60,853 bases of DNA from an uncultured Eubacteriales bacterium (GCA_902778995.1 CACYZW010000007.1:1-60853); one strand, 5' to 3'; positions 17,401 to 25,867 are shown, counted from the first letter of the stretch. Notes: a model not told the origin generated them from the sequence alone. Program-made: numbers and translations.

Positions 17401-18185
17401 CACACCGGCTTTGTGCGCCCCAATTCGGCCCGAACCGACAGATAGCGCTTCCAGGCTGCCTCCACGTCTGGGTCCTCAAAGGCCACGTCTCCAAGTTCGG
17501 TCAGGAAGGTGGTGTGGCGGCAGTGGTCGGACCAGTAGGTGTCGATCATGCGAATCTCGGTGAGCGTGGGGTCGCGCCGCTCCGACCTGAAATATTCCTG
17601 GCAGAACGCGATGTCCGCCGCGTCCATGGCCAAGCCGTACCGCCCGATGAAATCCGCAAGCTGCGCCGGGGTGTAGTCGATGAAGCCCTCCATGGTCTGA
17701 ACCGCGGTGGGCACGGCATAGCTGGCCTTTAAGGTCTCCACGGGCTTCAGCGAAGCCTCGCGCCGCTCCACCGGGTTGATGACGTGCTTCTTCACCGCTT
17801 CGATGTCTGCGTCTGACAAATCGCCGGCCAGGACATACACCGTGGCCGTGCGCACGTCGGGCCGCTCCACCTGGGCCAGAAGCTGGATGCACTGGGCGGC
17901 CGAATCCGCGCGCTGGTCGAACTGACCGGGCAGGTATTCCGCGGCGAAGATCGCGCCGGTGTAATCGGGCAGCTCGCGGTAGACGTCGTCCACCATCGGC
18001 TCGGAAAACACGTTGGACACGGCCTTTTCAAACAGTGCCGAGTCGATGTTCTCCACGTCGTAGCGGTTCAGGATGCGCACGCCCGTCAGGCCTTCGATGC
18101 CCAGGAACGATTTCAGCTCGTCGTACAGCGCCGCCGCCTCGTGGTCGTAACCGGGCTTCTTCTCTGCGTAAACGCGATAGACCAT
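14496..18185 (-). CDS. purL: Phosphoribosylformylglycinamidine synthase, single-chain
   Basis: A 1,229-residue FGAM synthase: FGAR + glutamine + ATP to FGAM, step 4 of purine synthesis. This is the large one-chain form, with synthetase halves and a C-terminal glutaminase (~960-1229). Motifs: DTYWSDHCRHTTF near 210, KNETHNHPTEIEPFGGAATC (ATP/substrate loop) near 310, IGGKDSMSGSFEDIHVPPT near 755, and the glutaminase signature VFPGTNCEYD, FIPGGFSGGDEPDGSGK and nucleophile Cys in GGICNGFQALVKLGL. Because the glutaminase is fused, no separate purQ or purS is needed, and none is present. Last gene of the operon, about 105 nt after purD. Confidence 0.96.
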   Translation of the reverse strand: MVYRVYAEKKPGYDHEAAALYDELKSFLGIEGLTGVRILNRYDVENIDSALFEKAVSNVFSEPMVDDVYRELPDYTGAIFAAEYLPGQFDQRADSAAQCIQLLAQVERPDVRTATVYVLAGDLSDADIEAVKKHVINPVERREASLKPVETLKASYAVPTAVQTMEGFIDYTPAQLADFIGRYGLAMDAADIAFCQEYFRSERRDPTLTEIRMIDTYWSDHCRHTTFLTELGDVAFEDPDVEAAWKRYLSVRAELGRTKPVCLMDIATIGAKYLKEKGVLTDLDESEEINACTIKVDVDVNGETQKWLLLFKNETHNHPTEIEPFGGAATCIGGAIRDPLSGRGYVYQAMRVTGAADPTRGVEQTIPGKLPQRQLVTTAAAGYSSYGNQIGLATGLVEEIYHDGYAAKRMEIGAVVGAVPADQVRREVPEPGDVVILLGGRTGRDGCGGATGSSKAHTHESLETCGAEVQKGNAPEERKLQRLFRNPEAVRMIKRCNDFGAGGVSVAIGELADGLDIDLNAVPRKYDGLDGTELAISESQERMAVVLAKEDLDAFRALADGENLESTLVAVVTQSPRLVMRWNGADIVNVSRAFLNSNGAPKRANVRVAAQQKEDAAAKRDFVEGMKAMVSDLNLCSQRGLSERFDSTNGASSLLMPFGGARQLTPIQAMASRIPVEGGESDTASVMAYGFDPSVSEKSPWRGAYLAVVDSIARLVAAGNGMANVHLTFQEYFQRMSSEAAWGEPLSALLGALEAQLDFGAAAIGGKDSMSGSFEDIHVPPTLVSFAVGVCPAGNVVSGEFKRAGSAIGWLRPEYRANGTPEPASQKALFEKVNRLIRSGSALSVYAVGKGGVASAAFRMALGNGFGVAFEADADLFAPVYGSFLVEYADNAAAEHVIGHVTAERTFSRGGEGISADTLEALYENRLNDVFPATVKKTYAEPMACCFEAKGRVRPARAVDKPRVLIPVFPGTNCEYDTARAFIKAGAEPEVMVIRNLTAQAVAESVEAFAAAIRRSQIVFIPGGFSGGDEPDGSGKFITAFFRNPLIRDEVHALLNQRDGLMGGICNGFQALVKLGLVPYGEIREADACVETTLTFNDIGRHQSRLVRTRVASNKSPWLMYTHTGDVHTAPVSHGEGRFVASDAVILRLMENGQVATQYCDGKGNPTMDIRCNPNGSCAAIEGITSPDGRVFGKMAHSERVGFNVDLYKNVPGNYDNGMFRGAVDYFRL

Positions 18186-18292
18186 ATCATAAACTCCTTC
18201 GATTGCATATTAGGCTTATATTTACCCGATCGACGTGCATATTGCGCCGTCGCACGCGCCTTCGGAAATGCGCGGCGCCCGGCGAACGTCCG

Positions 18293-19573
18293 TCAGCACC
18301 TCTTCTCCAGGATCCTCAGCGCCCGCTGACCGATGTCCCGGCGCAGCATCATTCCGTCCCATTTTACCTCGCCAGCGGCGGCGTAGGCCCTTTCAACAGC
18401 GGTCTTCAAATCGCCTGCGGTGCAGCACACGCCCAGCACGCGCCCGCCGGCGGTGACGAGGTTGCCCTCGGCATCCCTTCCCGTGCCGCTGTGGTATATC
18501 TCGGCCATTTCAGGCGCCTTTCCCAGGTCGATCGGCTTTCCCTTCTCATACTTGCCCGGATAGCCGCCCGAGGCCAGCATCACACAGCAGGCCGCCCCGT
18601 CCGAAAACTCCACGGGGGTTTCGGCGAGGGTCCCGTTCTCCACGGCCAGCATCACGGTGAGCAAATCGCTCTTCATCAGCGGCAGCACCACCTGGGTCTC
18701 CGGGTCTCCGAAGCGGCAGTTGTATTCGATCACCTTCGGGCCGTCCGCCGTAATCATCAGGCCGAAGTACAGGCAGCCCTTAAAGGGGCAGCCCTCGGCG
18801 TTCATGGCCGCAATTGTCGGCAGGAATATTTCCTTCATGCAGCGCTCGGCGACTTCCGGTGTATAGCAGGGGTTGGGCGCAATGGTGCCCATGCCGCCGG
18901 TATTCAAGCCGGTATCGCCGTCCCCCGCCCGCTTGTGGTCCATCGAGGACACCATGGGCCTGACCACATGGCCGTCGGTGAAGGCCAGCACGGAGACCTC
19001 CGGGCCCTCCAGGTATTCCTCCACCACGATGCGGCTGCCGGACTTGCCAAACACACTCTCCACCATGGCGGCGGTCACGGCGCTGACGGCGTCCTGGCGG
19101 GTAAAGCAGATCACCACGCCCTTGCCCAGCGCCAGGCCGTCGGCCTTCACGACCACGGGCAGCGGGCAGGCCTGCACATATTCCAGGGCCTGCTTCGCGT
19201 CGTCAAAGACCTCGTAGGCCGCCGTGGGAATGCCGTATTTTTTCATCAGGTTCTTGGCAAAAACCTTGCTGGCCTCGATGCGGGCGGCCTTCGCCTCCGG
19301 ACCGAAGCACTTCACGCCCAGCGCGTGCAGCCGGTCCACGCAGCCCAGGGCCAGCGGATCATCCGGCGCGACGACGGCAAAGTCCACGGGGTTGCGCTTC
19401 ACATAATCGACGATGCCATCGATGTCCGTGGTCCTGATGTTCACGCACTCGGCGTCCGCCGCGATGCCCGCGTTCCCGGGCAGGGCTACGATGTGCGCAA
19501 CCTCCGGATTCTGCTTCAGCTTCTTGATGATGGCGTGCTCCCGCCCGCCCCCGCCGACGACCAGTATCTTCAT
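18293..19573 (-). CDS. purD: Phosphoribosylamine-glycine ligase (GAR synthetase)
   Basis: A 426-residue ATP-grasp enzyme joining 5-phosphoribosylamine and glycine (step 2 of purine synthesis). N-terminal MKILVVGGGGREHAI and the PGNAG motif are diagnostic; the ATP-grasp core includes PLPVVVKADGLALGKGV, NTGGMGTIAP (~235) and the Mg-binding EYNCRFGDPETQVVLP (~285). Full length for the family. A ribosome site (TGGAGGATATGTC) precedes the ATG. The 189-nt gap to the upstream transformylase gene is unusually long for this operon and carries a tandem hairpin array. Confidence 0.96.
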   Translation of the reverse strand: MKILVVGGGGREHAIIKKLKQNPEVAHIVALPGNAGIAADAECVNIRTTDIDGIVDYVKRNPVDFAVVAPDDPLALGCVDRLHALGVKCFGPEAKAARIEASKVFAKNLMKKYGIPTAAYEVFDDAKQALEYVQACPLPVVVKADGLALGKGVVICFTRQDAVSAVTAAMVESVFGKSGSRIVVEEYLEGPEVSVLAFTDGHVVRPMVSSMDHKRAGDGDTGLNTGGMGTIAPNPCYTPEVAERCMKEIFLPTIAAMNAEGCPFKGCLYFGLMITADGPKVIEYNCRFGDPETQVVLPLMKSDLLTVMLAVENGTLAETPVEFSDGAACCVMLASGGYPGKYEKGKPIDLGKAPEMAEIYHSGTGRDAEGNLVTAGGRVLGVCCTAGDLKTAVERAYAAAGEVKWDGMMLRRDIGQRALRILEKRC

Positions 19574-19639
19574 GACATATCCTCCAAATAAAGACGATAA
19601 AGCGTATTAAAACCAAACAGACGCCATTCCTGTTCCCCG

Positions 19640-19762
19640 TTCGCAAGGGCCTGCCAGCCCGTTCTCAAGGGAAACGCTCCACTGGAGCGTTTCCCGGGCG
19701 CTCGAACCACTGAAAACAGTCCACCGGACTGTTTCCCGGGCGCTCGCTGTCCATGTTCCCTG
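19640..19762. repeat. Tandem 42-bp hairpin units within the purine operon
   Basis: Two units each contain a perfect stem with a 3-nt loop, AAACGCTCC-ACT-GGAGCGTTT (12-bp stem in total, 19669-19695) and AAACAGTCC-ACC-GGACTGTTT (19714-19734), followed by the same tail CCCGGGCGCTCG. Unit period is 42 bp (tails end at 19704 and 19746). Stems differ between units while loop size and tail are kept. GAAAACAGTCC-type hairpins are, from memory, common dispersed repeats of gut Clostridia. Confidence 0.75.
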
Positions 19763-20941
19763 TCAATGGTGGAACAACCGAATCCCTGTAAACGCCATGG
19801 CGATGCCGTATTCATCGCACTTGGCGATGACCTGGTCGTCGCGGATGGAGCCGCCGGGCTGTGCGATGCACGTCACGCCGCTGCGGTGGGCACGCTCGAT
19901 GTTGTCGCCGAAGGGGAAGAAAGCGTCGCTGCCCAGGGCCACATCGGTGACGGTCTTCAGGTAGGCCTGCTTTTCGGCGCGGGTCAGCGGCTCGGGGCGG
20001 GTGGTGAACAGGCGCTCCCAACGGCCCTCGTCCAGCACGTCGCGCCAGTCCTTTGAAATGTATACGTCGATGGCGTTGTCCCGGTCGGGGCGTCCGATGT
20101 CCTCCCGGAAGGGCAGGTTCAACACCTTCTCATGCTGTCTCAGGTGCCAGTTGTCCGCCTTGCCGCCCGCCAGGCGGGTGCAGTGGATGCGGCTCTGCTG
20201 GCCCGCGCCCACGCCGATGGCCTGGCCGTCCTTGACGTAGCAGACGGAATTGGACTGGGTGTATTTCAGCGTGATCAACGAAATCAGCAGATCCCGCTTC
20301 TGGGCCCCGGTGAGCGTCTTGTTGGCGGTGACCACGTTGGAAATCATGGCTTCGTTGATCTCCAGCGCCTGACGACCCTGCTCGAAGGTGATGCCGAAGC
20401 ACATCTTGCGCTCGATTTCAGCGGGCACATAGTCTGGGTCGATCTGAATGATGTTGTACCCGCCCTTGCGCTTCTCCTTCAGAATTGAAAGCGCCTCGTC
20501 GGTATAGCCGGGAGCGATGACGCCGTCGGAAACCTCGTGGCGAATCAGCTGGGCCGTAGGTGCGTCGCAGACGTCGGACAGGGCGACGAAGTCGCCGAAG
20601 GAGGACATGCGGTCGGCGCCACGGGCCCGGGCATAGGCGCAGGCCAGCGGGGACAGCTCCATGTCTGCGGGCACGAAGTAGATCTGGCGCAGCACGTCCG
20701 TCAGCGGGTTGCCGATGGCCGCACCCGCGGGGCTGACGTGCTTAAAGGAAGCCGCAGCGGGCATGCCCGTGGCCTTCTTCAGCTCAGAAACCAGCTGCCA
20801 GCTGTTCAGGGCGTCCAGGAAGTTGATGTAGCCGGGGCGTCCGTTCACGACCGCCAGGGGCAATTCGCCGCCCTCCATGTAGATGCGGGAGGGCTTCTGA
20901 TTGGGATTGCAGCCGTATTTTAATTGGATCTCGTGCGCCAT
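19763..20941 (-). CDS. Stand-alone AICAR transformylase (PurH C-terminal domain only)
   Basis: A 392-residue enzyme transferring a formyl group from 10-formyl-THF to AICAR (step 9). It aligns with the transformylase half of PurH: KYGCNPNQKPSRIY at the start, AAASFKHVSPAGAAIG (catalytic Lys-His) near 85-100, YTQSNSVCYVKDGQAIGVGAGQQSR near 235, and SDAFFPFGDNIERAHRSGV with IAQPGGSIRDD towards the end. The N-terminal IMP cyclohydrolase (MGS-fold) domain of bifunctional PurH is absent: normal PurH is ~510-530 residues. The missing activity is supplied by the purO-like gene immediately upstream. Start ATG 20941 has GGAGGATATTT upstream. Confidence 0.93.
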   Translation of the reverse strand: MAHEIQLKYGCNPNQKPSRIYMEGGELPLAVVNGRPGYINFLDALNSWQLVSELKKATGMPAAASFKHVSPAGAAIGNPLTDVLRQIYFVPADMELSPLACAYARARGADRMSSFGDFVALSDVCDAPTAQLIRHEVSDGVIAPGYTDEALSILKEKRKGGYNIIQIDPDYVPAEIERKMCFGITFEQGRQALEINEAMISNVVTANKTLTGAQKRDLLISLITLKYTQSNSVCYVKDGQAIGVGAGQQSRIHCTRLAGGKADNWHLRQHEKVLNLPFREDIGRPDRDNAIDVYISKDWRDVLDEGRWERLFTTRPEPLTRAEKQAYLKTVTDVALGSDAFFPFGDNIERAHRSGVTCIAQPGGSIRDDQVIAKCDEYGIAMAFTGIRLFHH

Positions 20942-21012
20942 TTCAAATATCCTCCTTGCGCGACTATTCAGGGTCCGGAGTCAAGATGTTACGTGCTGAA
21001 ACACTTCTCATC

Positions 21013-21726
21013 TCAGTGGTTTCGATTGACGATCTTCTGTTCGGTGCGGCCCGTTTCCAGATCCCGGGTGCACACCCAAAGCGAGACGCGGTTGTCGGCG
21101 TTGAGGCCGTTCCACAGCGCGTCCGCGATGTGCTCGGCGTCGCAGTCGCCGATGGTCACGGTTTCGGGGTCGCCGGTAAAGGCCGGTATCGGATTGCCGT
21201 CGGAAAGATAGGTGTGCAGGAAATAGCCCTTCCCCGCCTCCACCTGCTCATATTCCCAGAACACGCGATGGCAAAAGCTGCCCTTGGCGTCTCCGGCGCG
21301 CAGTATCGCCATATCCAGGCTGAAATCGCCGCCCACAAAGGTGGCCATGGCGCTGACGCGGGGCGTATAGTTGGGGGCGTCCGGCTCGAAGGTGCGCTCC
21401 CGCAAGGCGTCGGCGAAGGTCGCGCCGTCGCCGATGTAGTTATAGATATCGTCGGTCTGGTCGCCGTTTGTGATGATGAAGCAACCGTCGATCACGCGCA
21501 CGGGCCAGTAGATGATCAGGCTGGGATCGACCATCTTCGAGGGATCGAAGGCCTGTGTGCGAATGCCGTTCTGCTCCTGTACGAATATGCGGTTGCGGCT
21601 GTTCTCGCTGCGCCCCATGATGAAATAGGCCATCACGGCCCGCTTGCCGTCCGCGCTCTTGCCGACGATGATGCCCCGACCCGGATAGGTGGTCGCGCCG
21701 ACGGCCTTGCATGCACTCTGGATCAT
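21013..21726 (-). CDS. purO: IMP cyclohydrolase, archaeal PurO type
   Basis: A 237-residue protein that fits the PurO family, which closes the ring of FAICAR to give IMP, the last step of the pathway. Features I recognise: the N-terminal YPGRGIIVGKSADGKRAVMAYFIMGRSENSRNR block and the DGNPIPAFTGDP and NRVSLWV stretches near the C-terminus. It lies between purN and the stand-alone AICAR transformylase, exactly where a PurH substitute is needed. A GGAGGAATACAC ribosome site precedes ATG 21726. PurO was first described in archaea; bacterial relatives occur in some Clostridia. High confidence from motif plus context; the reaction is not shown by sequence alone. Confidence 0.88.
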   Translation of the reverse strand: MIQSACKAVGATTYPGRGIIVGKSADGKRAVMAYFIMGRSENSRNRIFVQEQNGIRTQAFDPSKMVDPSLIIYWPVRVIDGCFIITNGDQTDDIYNYIGDGATFADALRERTFEPDAPNYTPRVSAMATFVGGDFSLDMAILRAGDAKGSFCHRVFWEYEQVEAGKGYFLHTYLSDGNPIPAFTGDPETVTIGDCDAEHIADALWNGLNADNRVSLWVCTRDLETGRTEQKIVNRNH

Positions 21727-21825
21727 GTGTATTCCTCCTGTATGGGGTTGAAATGAAGCGTTAAGTGTGCAGAGTAAGCGTCAATATAAAACCGTTGTTC
21801 TTTGGCTGACTCTGCGCTCATAACT

Positions 21826-22440
21826 CTAAGCGTTGTTTTTTTCCTCCCAGATCTTCATTGCGACCTTCTCCGCCGCCCAGGGCAGCAGAATCCACTCCGC
21901 CTGCTCCATCACCCGGCGCTGCAGGCTCTCCGGGGTGTCGTCCTCGCGGATGTCCACGGCCTTTTGGCAGATGATCCTGCCGCCGTCGGGAATCTCGTTG
22001 ACGTAGTGAACCGTCGCGCCGGTGACCTTCACGCCATAGTCCAGCGCCGCCCGATGCACCCGCAGGCCGTAGAAGCCCTCGCCGCAGAAGGACGGTATCA
22101 GCGACGGGTGGACGTTGATGATGCGATTGGGATAGCGACTGACGAAGTCGGCGGACAGTATCGCCATGAAGCCCGCCAGCACGATCATCTCTATCCTGTT
22201 GTCTGCGAGTATGGCCAGCAGCCGGGACTCAAAGGCGGCCTTCGGCTCGCCCTTCTGTCTCAGGCAGAGCGCCGTGGGTATGCCCGCTCTGGCAGCGCGC
22301 GTCATCGCGTAGGCCCCGGCGTTGTTGGACACCACCAGGGAAAGCTCACCGTGGGGCAGCTCTCCCCGGTCTCTGGCGTCGATCAGGGCTTGCAGATTCG
22401 TCCCGCCACCGGACACCAGCACCGCGATGCGCGTCTTCAT
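21826..22440 (-). CDS. purN: Phosphoribosylglycinamide formyltransferase (GART)
   Basis: A 204-residue 10-formyl-THF-dependent enzyme converting GAR to formyl-GAR (step 3). Motifs: N-terminal IAVLVSGGGTNLQALID, VLAGFMAILS, the active-site NVHPSLIPSFCGEGFYG (Asn-His pair) and GATVHYVNEIPDGGRII with its catalytic Asp region. The usual PSF(K/P)G motif reads PSFCGEGFYG, as in clostridial relatives. Start ATG 22440 overlaps the purM stop by 4 nt (ATGA), indicating translational coupling. Confidence 0.95.
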   Translation of the reverse strand: MKTRIAVLVSGGGTNLQALIDARDRGELPHGELSLVVSNNAGAYAMTRAARAGIPTALCLRQKGEPKAAFESRLLAILADNRIEMIVLAGFMAILSADFVSRYPNRIINVHPSLIPSFCGEGFYGLRVHRAALDYGVKVTGATVHYVNEIPDGGRIICQKAVDIREDDTPESLQRRVMEQAEWILLPWAAEKVAMKIWEEKNNA

Positions 22441-23480
22441 ATCAGCGTCACCCTTTCGTCGCCGGGCACGATCTCGCCGATGATTTGCGCGTCCTCGCCG
22501 CACGCCTTCAGTATGCGCACCGCCTCATCCGCCTGTTCGCCGGAAACGGTCAGGCATATGCCGATGCCCATGTTGAAGGTGTTGTACATGTCACGCAGGG
22601 GGATGTTCCCGGCGCTGGCAATGCGGTCGAACAGCGGGATCGGGCCGATGCGGTTCAGGTCGATGCAGGCCGTCACGCCCTGGGGCAGGCTGCGGGGGAT
22701 GTTCTCATAGAATCCGCCGCCGGTGATGTGGGACGCGGCCTTGACCGTCACCGCCTCCGCCAGCTTCAGAACCGGCTTCACATAAATCCGGGTGGGCTCC
22801 AGAAGCGCCTCGCCCAGCGTGCGGCCCAGGTCGTCGCAGTAAAAGTCCAGTCCGCCGTTTTCCACGTCGAACACCCTGCGCACCAGTGAAAAGCCGTTGG
22901 AATGCACGCCGGAGGAGGGCAGGCCGATCAGCGCGTCCCCCACCCTGACGCTCGCGGGATCGAACAGCTTCGCCCTGTCCACCACGCCCACGGAAAAGCC
23001 CGCCAGGTCGTACTCGTCTTCGGGATAGAAGCCGGGCATTTCGGCGGTCTCGCCGCCGATGAGCGCGCAGCCCGCCTGAACGCAGCCCTCGGCCACGCCG
23101 GACACGATCTGCGCGATACGCTCGGGCACGTTCTTGCCGCAGGCGATGTAATCCAGGAACGTCAGTGGCTTCGCGCCGCAGCAGACGATGTCGTTGACGC
23201 ACATCGCCACGCAGTCGATGCCCACAGTGTCGTGCTTGTCCATCACAAAGGCCAGCTTGAGCTTGGTGCCCACGCCGTCGGTGCCGCTGACCAGCACCGG
23301 CCGGGTCATGCCGGTCACGTCCAGCTCAAACAGCCCGCCGAAGCCGCCAATGCCCGACACCACGCCGGGAATGTTCGTCCGGGCAATGTGTTTTTTCATC
23401 AGTTCGACGGCCCTGTAGCCGGCGGTGATGTCCACGCCTGCGGCGGCGTAGCTGTCAGAACGGGATAATGTGTTCGCCAT
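22437..23480 (-). CDS. purM: Phosphoribosylformylglycinamidine cyclo-ligase (AIR synthetase)
   Basis: A 347-residue ATP-dependent AIR synthetase (step 5). Typical features: SYAAAGVDITAGYRAVELMK at the start, VSGTDGVGTKLKLAFVMDKHDTVGIDCVAMCVND (ATP-binding and dimer core), LIGGETAEMPGFY (~140) and SHITGGGFYENIPR (~250). Full length for the family. An AGGATTCTACAT ribosome region precedes ATG 23480. It follows purF by ~165 nt containing an AT-rich inverted repeat, and overlaps purN by 4 nt. Confidence 0.96.
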   Translation of the reverse strand: MANTLSRSDSYAAAGVDITAGYRAVELMKKHIARTNIPGVVSGIGGFGGLFELDVTGMTRPVLVSGTDGVGTKLKLAFVMDKHDTVGIDCVAMCVNDIVCCGAKPLTFLDYIACGKNVPERIAQIVSGVAEGCVQAGCALIGGETAEMPGFYPEDEYDLAGFSVGVVDRAKLFDPASVRVGDALIGLPSSGVHSNGFSLVRRVFDVENGGLDFYCDDLGRTLGEALLEPTRIYVKPVLKLAEAVTVKAASHITGGGFYENIPRSLPQGVTACIDLNRIGPIPLFDRIASAGNIPLRDMYNTFNMGIGICLTVSGEQADEAVRILKACGEDAQIIGEIVPGDERVTLI

Positions 23481-23525
23481 GTAGAATCCTCCAAGTAATA
23501 AAGTAATGGAAATCGCAAATGAGGA

Positions 23526-23634
23526 ATTGAAAATTCAAGATTCCTGGACCGAATGACTTGATTTCAGGCGTCGACACCTTTCTCGTCCGAGTCGATCAAA
23601 CAGATACGCGAGGATTTGAGCCTGAATTTTCAAT
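23526..23634. repeat. AT-rich inverted repeat between purF and purM
   Basis: ATTGAAAATTCA (23526-23537) and TGAATTTTCAAT (23623-23634) are perfect inverted copies 85 nt apart. They could form a long-stem structure in the operon mRNA; no T-run follows on the coding strand. Confidence 0.45.
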
Positions 23635-23645
23635 CTTCATTTTTT

Positions 23646-25064
23646 TCATTCCTCCACGCCCCGCTCGAACCGCGTCTTGTCAGGCTTTTTGGGCGGGGTG
23701 CAAGGGTATTTGCCGTCAAAGCAGGCGGTGCAGAAGCCGGTGGTGTTTTCGGCCAGCTTGTGGGCGTTCTCACAGGAGAGATAGCCCAGGGAATCCACGC
23801 CGATGATCTGGCGGACCTCCTCCACGGTGCGATTCCAGGCCACCAGGTTCTTCTGGCTGTCCACGTCGGTGCCGTAATAGCAGGGGTACAGGAAGGGCGG
23901 CGCGCTGGAGCGCATGTGCACCTCTGTGGCCCCGGCGTCCCGCAGCAGCTGTACGATGCGGGCGCAGGTGGTGCCCCGCACGATGCTGTCGTCCACCAGC
24001 ACCACGCGCTTGCCCTTGACCGTGGCCGAGACGGGGTTCAGCTTGATGCGCACCTTGTTCTCACGGTCCGACTGGGTGGGCTGTATGAAGGTGCGGCCGA
24101 TGTACTTGTTCTTGATGAAGCCGATGCCGTAGGGGATGCCGGAGGTCTTGGCGTAGCCGATGGCCGCGTCCAGGCCGCTGTCCGGCACGCCGATGACCAC
24201 GTCCGCGTTGACGGGATGCTCCAGGGCCAGGAAGCTGCCTGCCCGCTGGCGGGCCATGTGGACGCTGGAGCCGTCCACCACGGAATCGGGGCGGGCGAAG
24301 TAGATGTATTCAAACACGCACAGCGACTTCTTGCAGCTGCCCACGTGGCTCTCGTCGCTGCGCATGCCCTTCTTGTCCACGATCACCACTTCCCCGGGCT
24401 GCACGTCCCGCAGGAAGGTGGCGCCCACCGCGTCCAGGGCGCAGGTCTCCGACGCGAAGATCACGCTGCCGTCCGGCCGGGTGCCGATGCACAGCGGGTG
24501 GAAGCCGTGGGGGTCACGGGCTGCGATCAGCTTGGTGGAGGACATCACCACGAAGGAATAGGCGCCCTCCAGCCGGTCCATGGCCTTGCACACCGCCGTC
24601 TCGATGGAATCGGACTTCAGGCGCTCCCGTATGATGACGTGGGCGATGATCTCTGAATCGCTGGTCATGTGAAAGATGGAGCCGTTCATCTCCAGCTCCT
24701 CCCGCAGCTCGCTCGCGTTGGTCAGCGCGCCGTTGTGGGCCAGGGACATCAGCCCCTTGCAGTGGTTCACCACGATGGGCTGTGCGTTCTGCACCGGGTT
24801 GATTCCCGCCGTACCGTAGCGCACATGGCCCACGGCCATGTTGCCCCGGCCCAGATAGTTCATCACGTCGGGGGTGAACACATCCTGCACCAGTCCGGCG
24901 TCCTTGTGGGTGCGCAGGCGACCCTTTTCATTGACGGTGATGCCAGCGCTCTCCTGACCGCGATGTTGAAGGGCGAACAGCGCATAGTAGCAATCCGACG
25001 CGAGATCGCCCTGAGTCTTGTTGAAGATGCCAAATACGCCGCATTCCTCGTGAATATGATTCAT
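23646..25064 (-). CDS. purF: Amidophosphoribosyltransferase
   Basis: A 472-residue glutamine PRPP amidotransferase, the committed step of purine synthesis. A 7-residue propeptide (MNHIHEE) precedes the nucleophile Cys8 in CGVFGIF, as in the B. subtilis-type enzyme that is matured by cleavage. The glutaminase domain has ALQHRGQESAGI and GNMAVGHVRYGTAG; the phosphoribosyltransferase domain has the PRPP loop VVLVDDSIVRGTT (~340). Cys pairs near the C-terminus (GYLSCENAHKL; TGFCTACFDGKYP) match the 4Fe-4S ligands of the Bacillus-type enzyme. It is separated from purC by only ~10 nt. Confidence 0.96.
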   Translation of the reverse strand: MNHIHEECGVFGIFNKTQGDLASDCYYALFALQHRGQESAGITVNEKGRLRTHKDAGLVQDVFTPDVMNYLGRGNMAVGHVRYGTAGINPVQNAQPIVVNHCKGLMSLAHNGALTNASELREELEMNGSIFHMTSDSEIIAHVIIRERLKSDSIETAVCKAMDRLEGAYSFVVMSSTKLIAARDPHGFHPLCIGTRPDGSVIFASETCALDAVGATFLRDVQPGEVVIVDKKGMRSDESHVGSCKKSLCVFEYIYFARPDSVVDGSSVHMARQRAGSFLALEHPVNADVVIGVPDSGLDAAIGYAKTSGIPYGIGFIKNKYIGRTFIQPTQSDRENKVRIKLNPVSATVKGKRVVLVDDSIVRGTTCARIVQLLRDAGATEVHMRSSAPPFLYPCYYGTDVDSQKNLVAWNRTVEEVRQIIGVDSLGYLSCENAHKLAENTTGFCTACFDGKYPCTPPKKPDKTRFERGVEE

Positions 25065-25074
25065 ACAGTCTCCT

Positions 25075-25785
25075 TTATTTGCTCGTCAGTCTGCGCATGA
25101 CCTCGTTGTAAGCGTCCTCGACGCCGCCCAGGTCGCGGCGGAAGCGATCTTTGTCCAGCTTTTCACCGGTGTTTACATCCCAGAAGCGGCAGGTGTCGGG
25201 GCTGATCTCATCGGCCAGCACGATGGTTCCGTCCGGCAGGCGTCCGAATTCCAGCTTGAAATCCACCAGCGTGATGTTCAGCTTCAGGAAGTACGCCTTC
25301 AAAACCTCGTTCACCTTAAAGGCATAGGCTTCAATCTGGTCGATCTCCCGGGCTGTGGCCAGCTTCAGTGCCAACGCGTGGTACCGGTTCAGCAGAGGAT
25401 CGCCAAGATCGTCGTTCTTATAGGAAAACTCTATGGTCGGCGCATCGAACACGATGCCCTCCTTCACGCCGTAGCGCTTGGCAAAGCTGCCCGCAGAGAC
25501 ATTGCGGATGATGACCTCCAGCGGCACGATGGAGACCTTTTTTACCAGCGTCTCGCGGTCGCTCAGCTCCCGGACGAAATGGGTGGGCACGCCGTGCTGC
25601 TCCAGCATCTGCATCAGCATGTTGCTCATGCGGTTGTTGATGACGCCCTTCCCGGCGATGGTGCCCTTTTTCAGGCCGTTGAAGGCCGTAGCGTCGTCCT
25701 TGTAAGAGACGATGTACAGGTTGTCGTCGCCCGTCGCGTAGACCTTCTTGGCCTTGCCCTCGTAGAGCTGCTGCAGCTTTTCCAT
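25075..25785 (-). CDS. purC: SAICAR synthetase
   Basis: A 236-residue ATP-dependent ligase adding aspartate to CAIR (step 7). Motifs: LYEGKAKKVYAT at the N-terminus, EVIIRNVSAGSFAKRYG, FEFSYK-like substrate loop, LVDFKLEFG and LADEISPDTCRFWD. Length is standard. ATG 25785 is chosen because GGAGGAGAACC lies just upstream; an in-frame extension into purE has no site. The next step, adenylosuccinate lyase (purB), is not encoded in this window. Confidence 0.96.
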   Translation of the reverse strand: MEKLQQLYEGKAKKVYATGDDNLYIVSYKDDATAFNGLKKGTIAGKGVINNRMSNMLMQMLEQHGVPTHFVRELSDRETLVKKVSIVPLEVIIRNVSAGSFAKRYGVKEGIVFDAPTIEFSYKNDDLGDPLLNRYHALALKLATAREIDQIEAYAFKVNEVLKAYFLKLNITLVDFKLEFGRLPDGTIVLADEISPDTCRFWDVNTGEKLDKDRFRRDLGGVEDAYNEVMRRLTSK

Positions 25786-25867
25786 GATGGTTCTCCTCCA
25801 AGCTATCTTTGTATTTGTATAAAATGCGAAGCGCCGGAAACCGCTGATACCGTTCCGGCTCTCCACA

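Noticed and set aside
19640-19762. Retron or attenuator explanation for the hairpin array
   Set aside because: There is no reverse transcriptase nearby and no T-run after the stems; a repeat-element explanation fits better.
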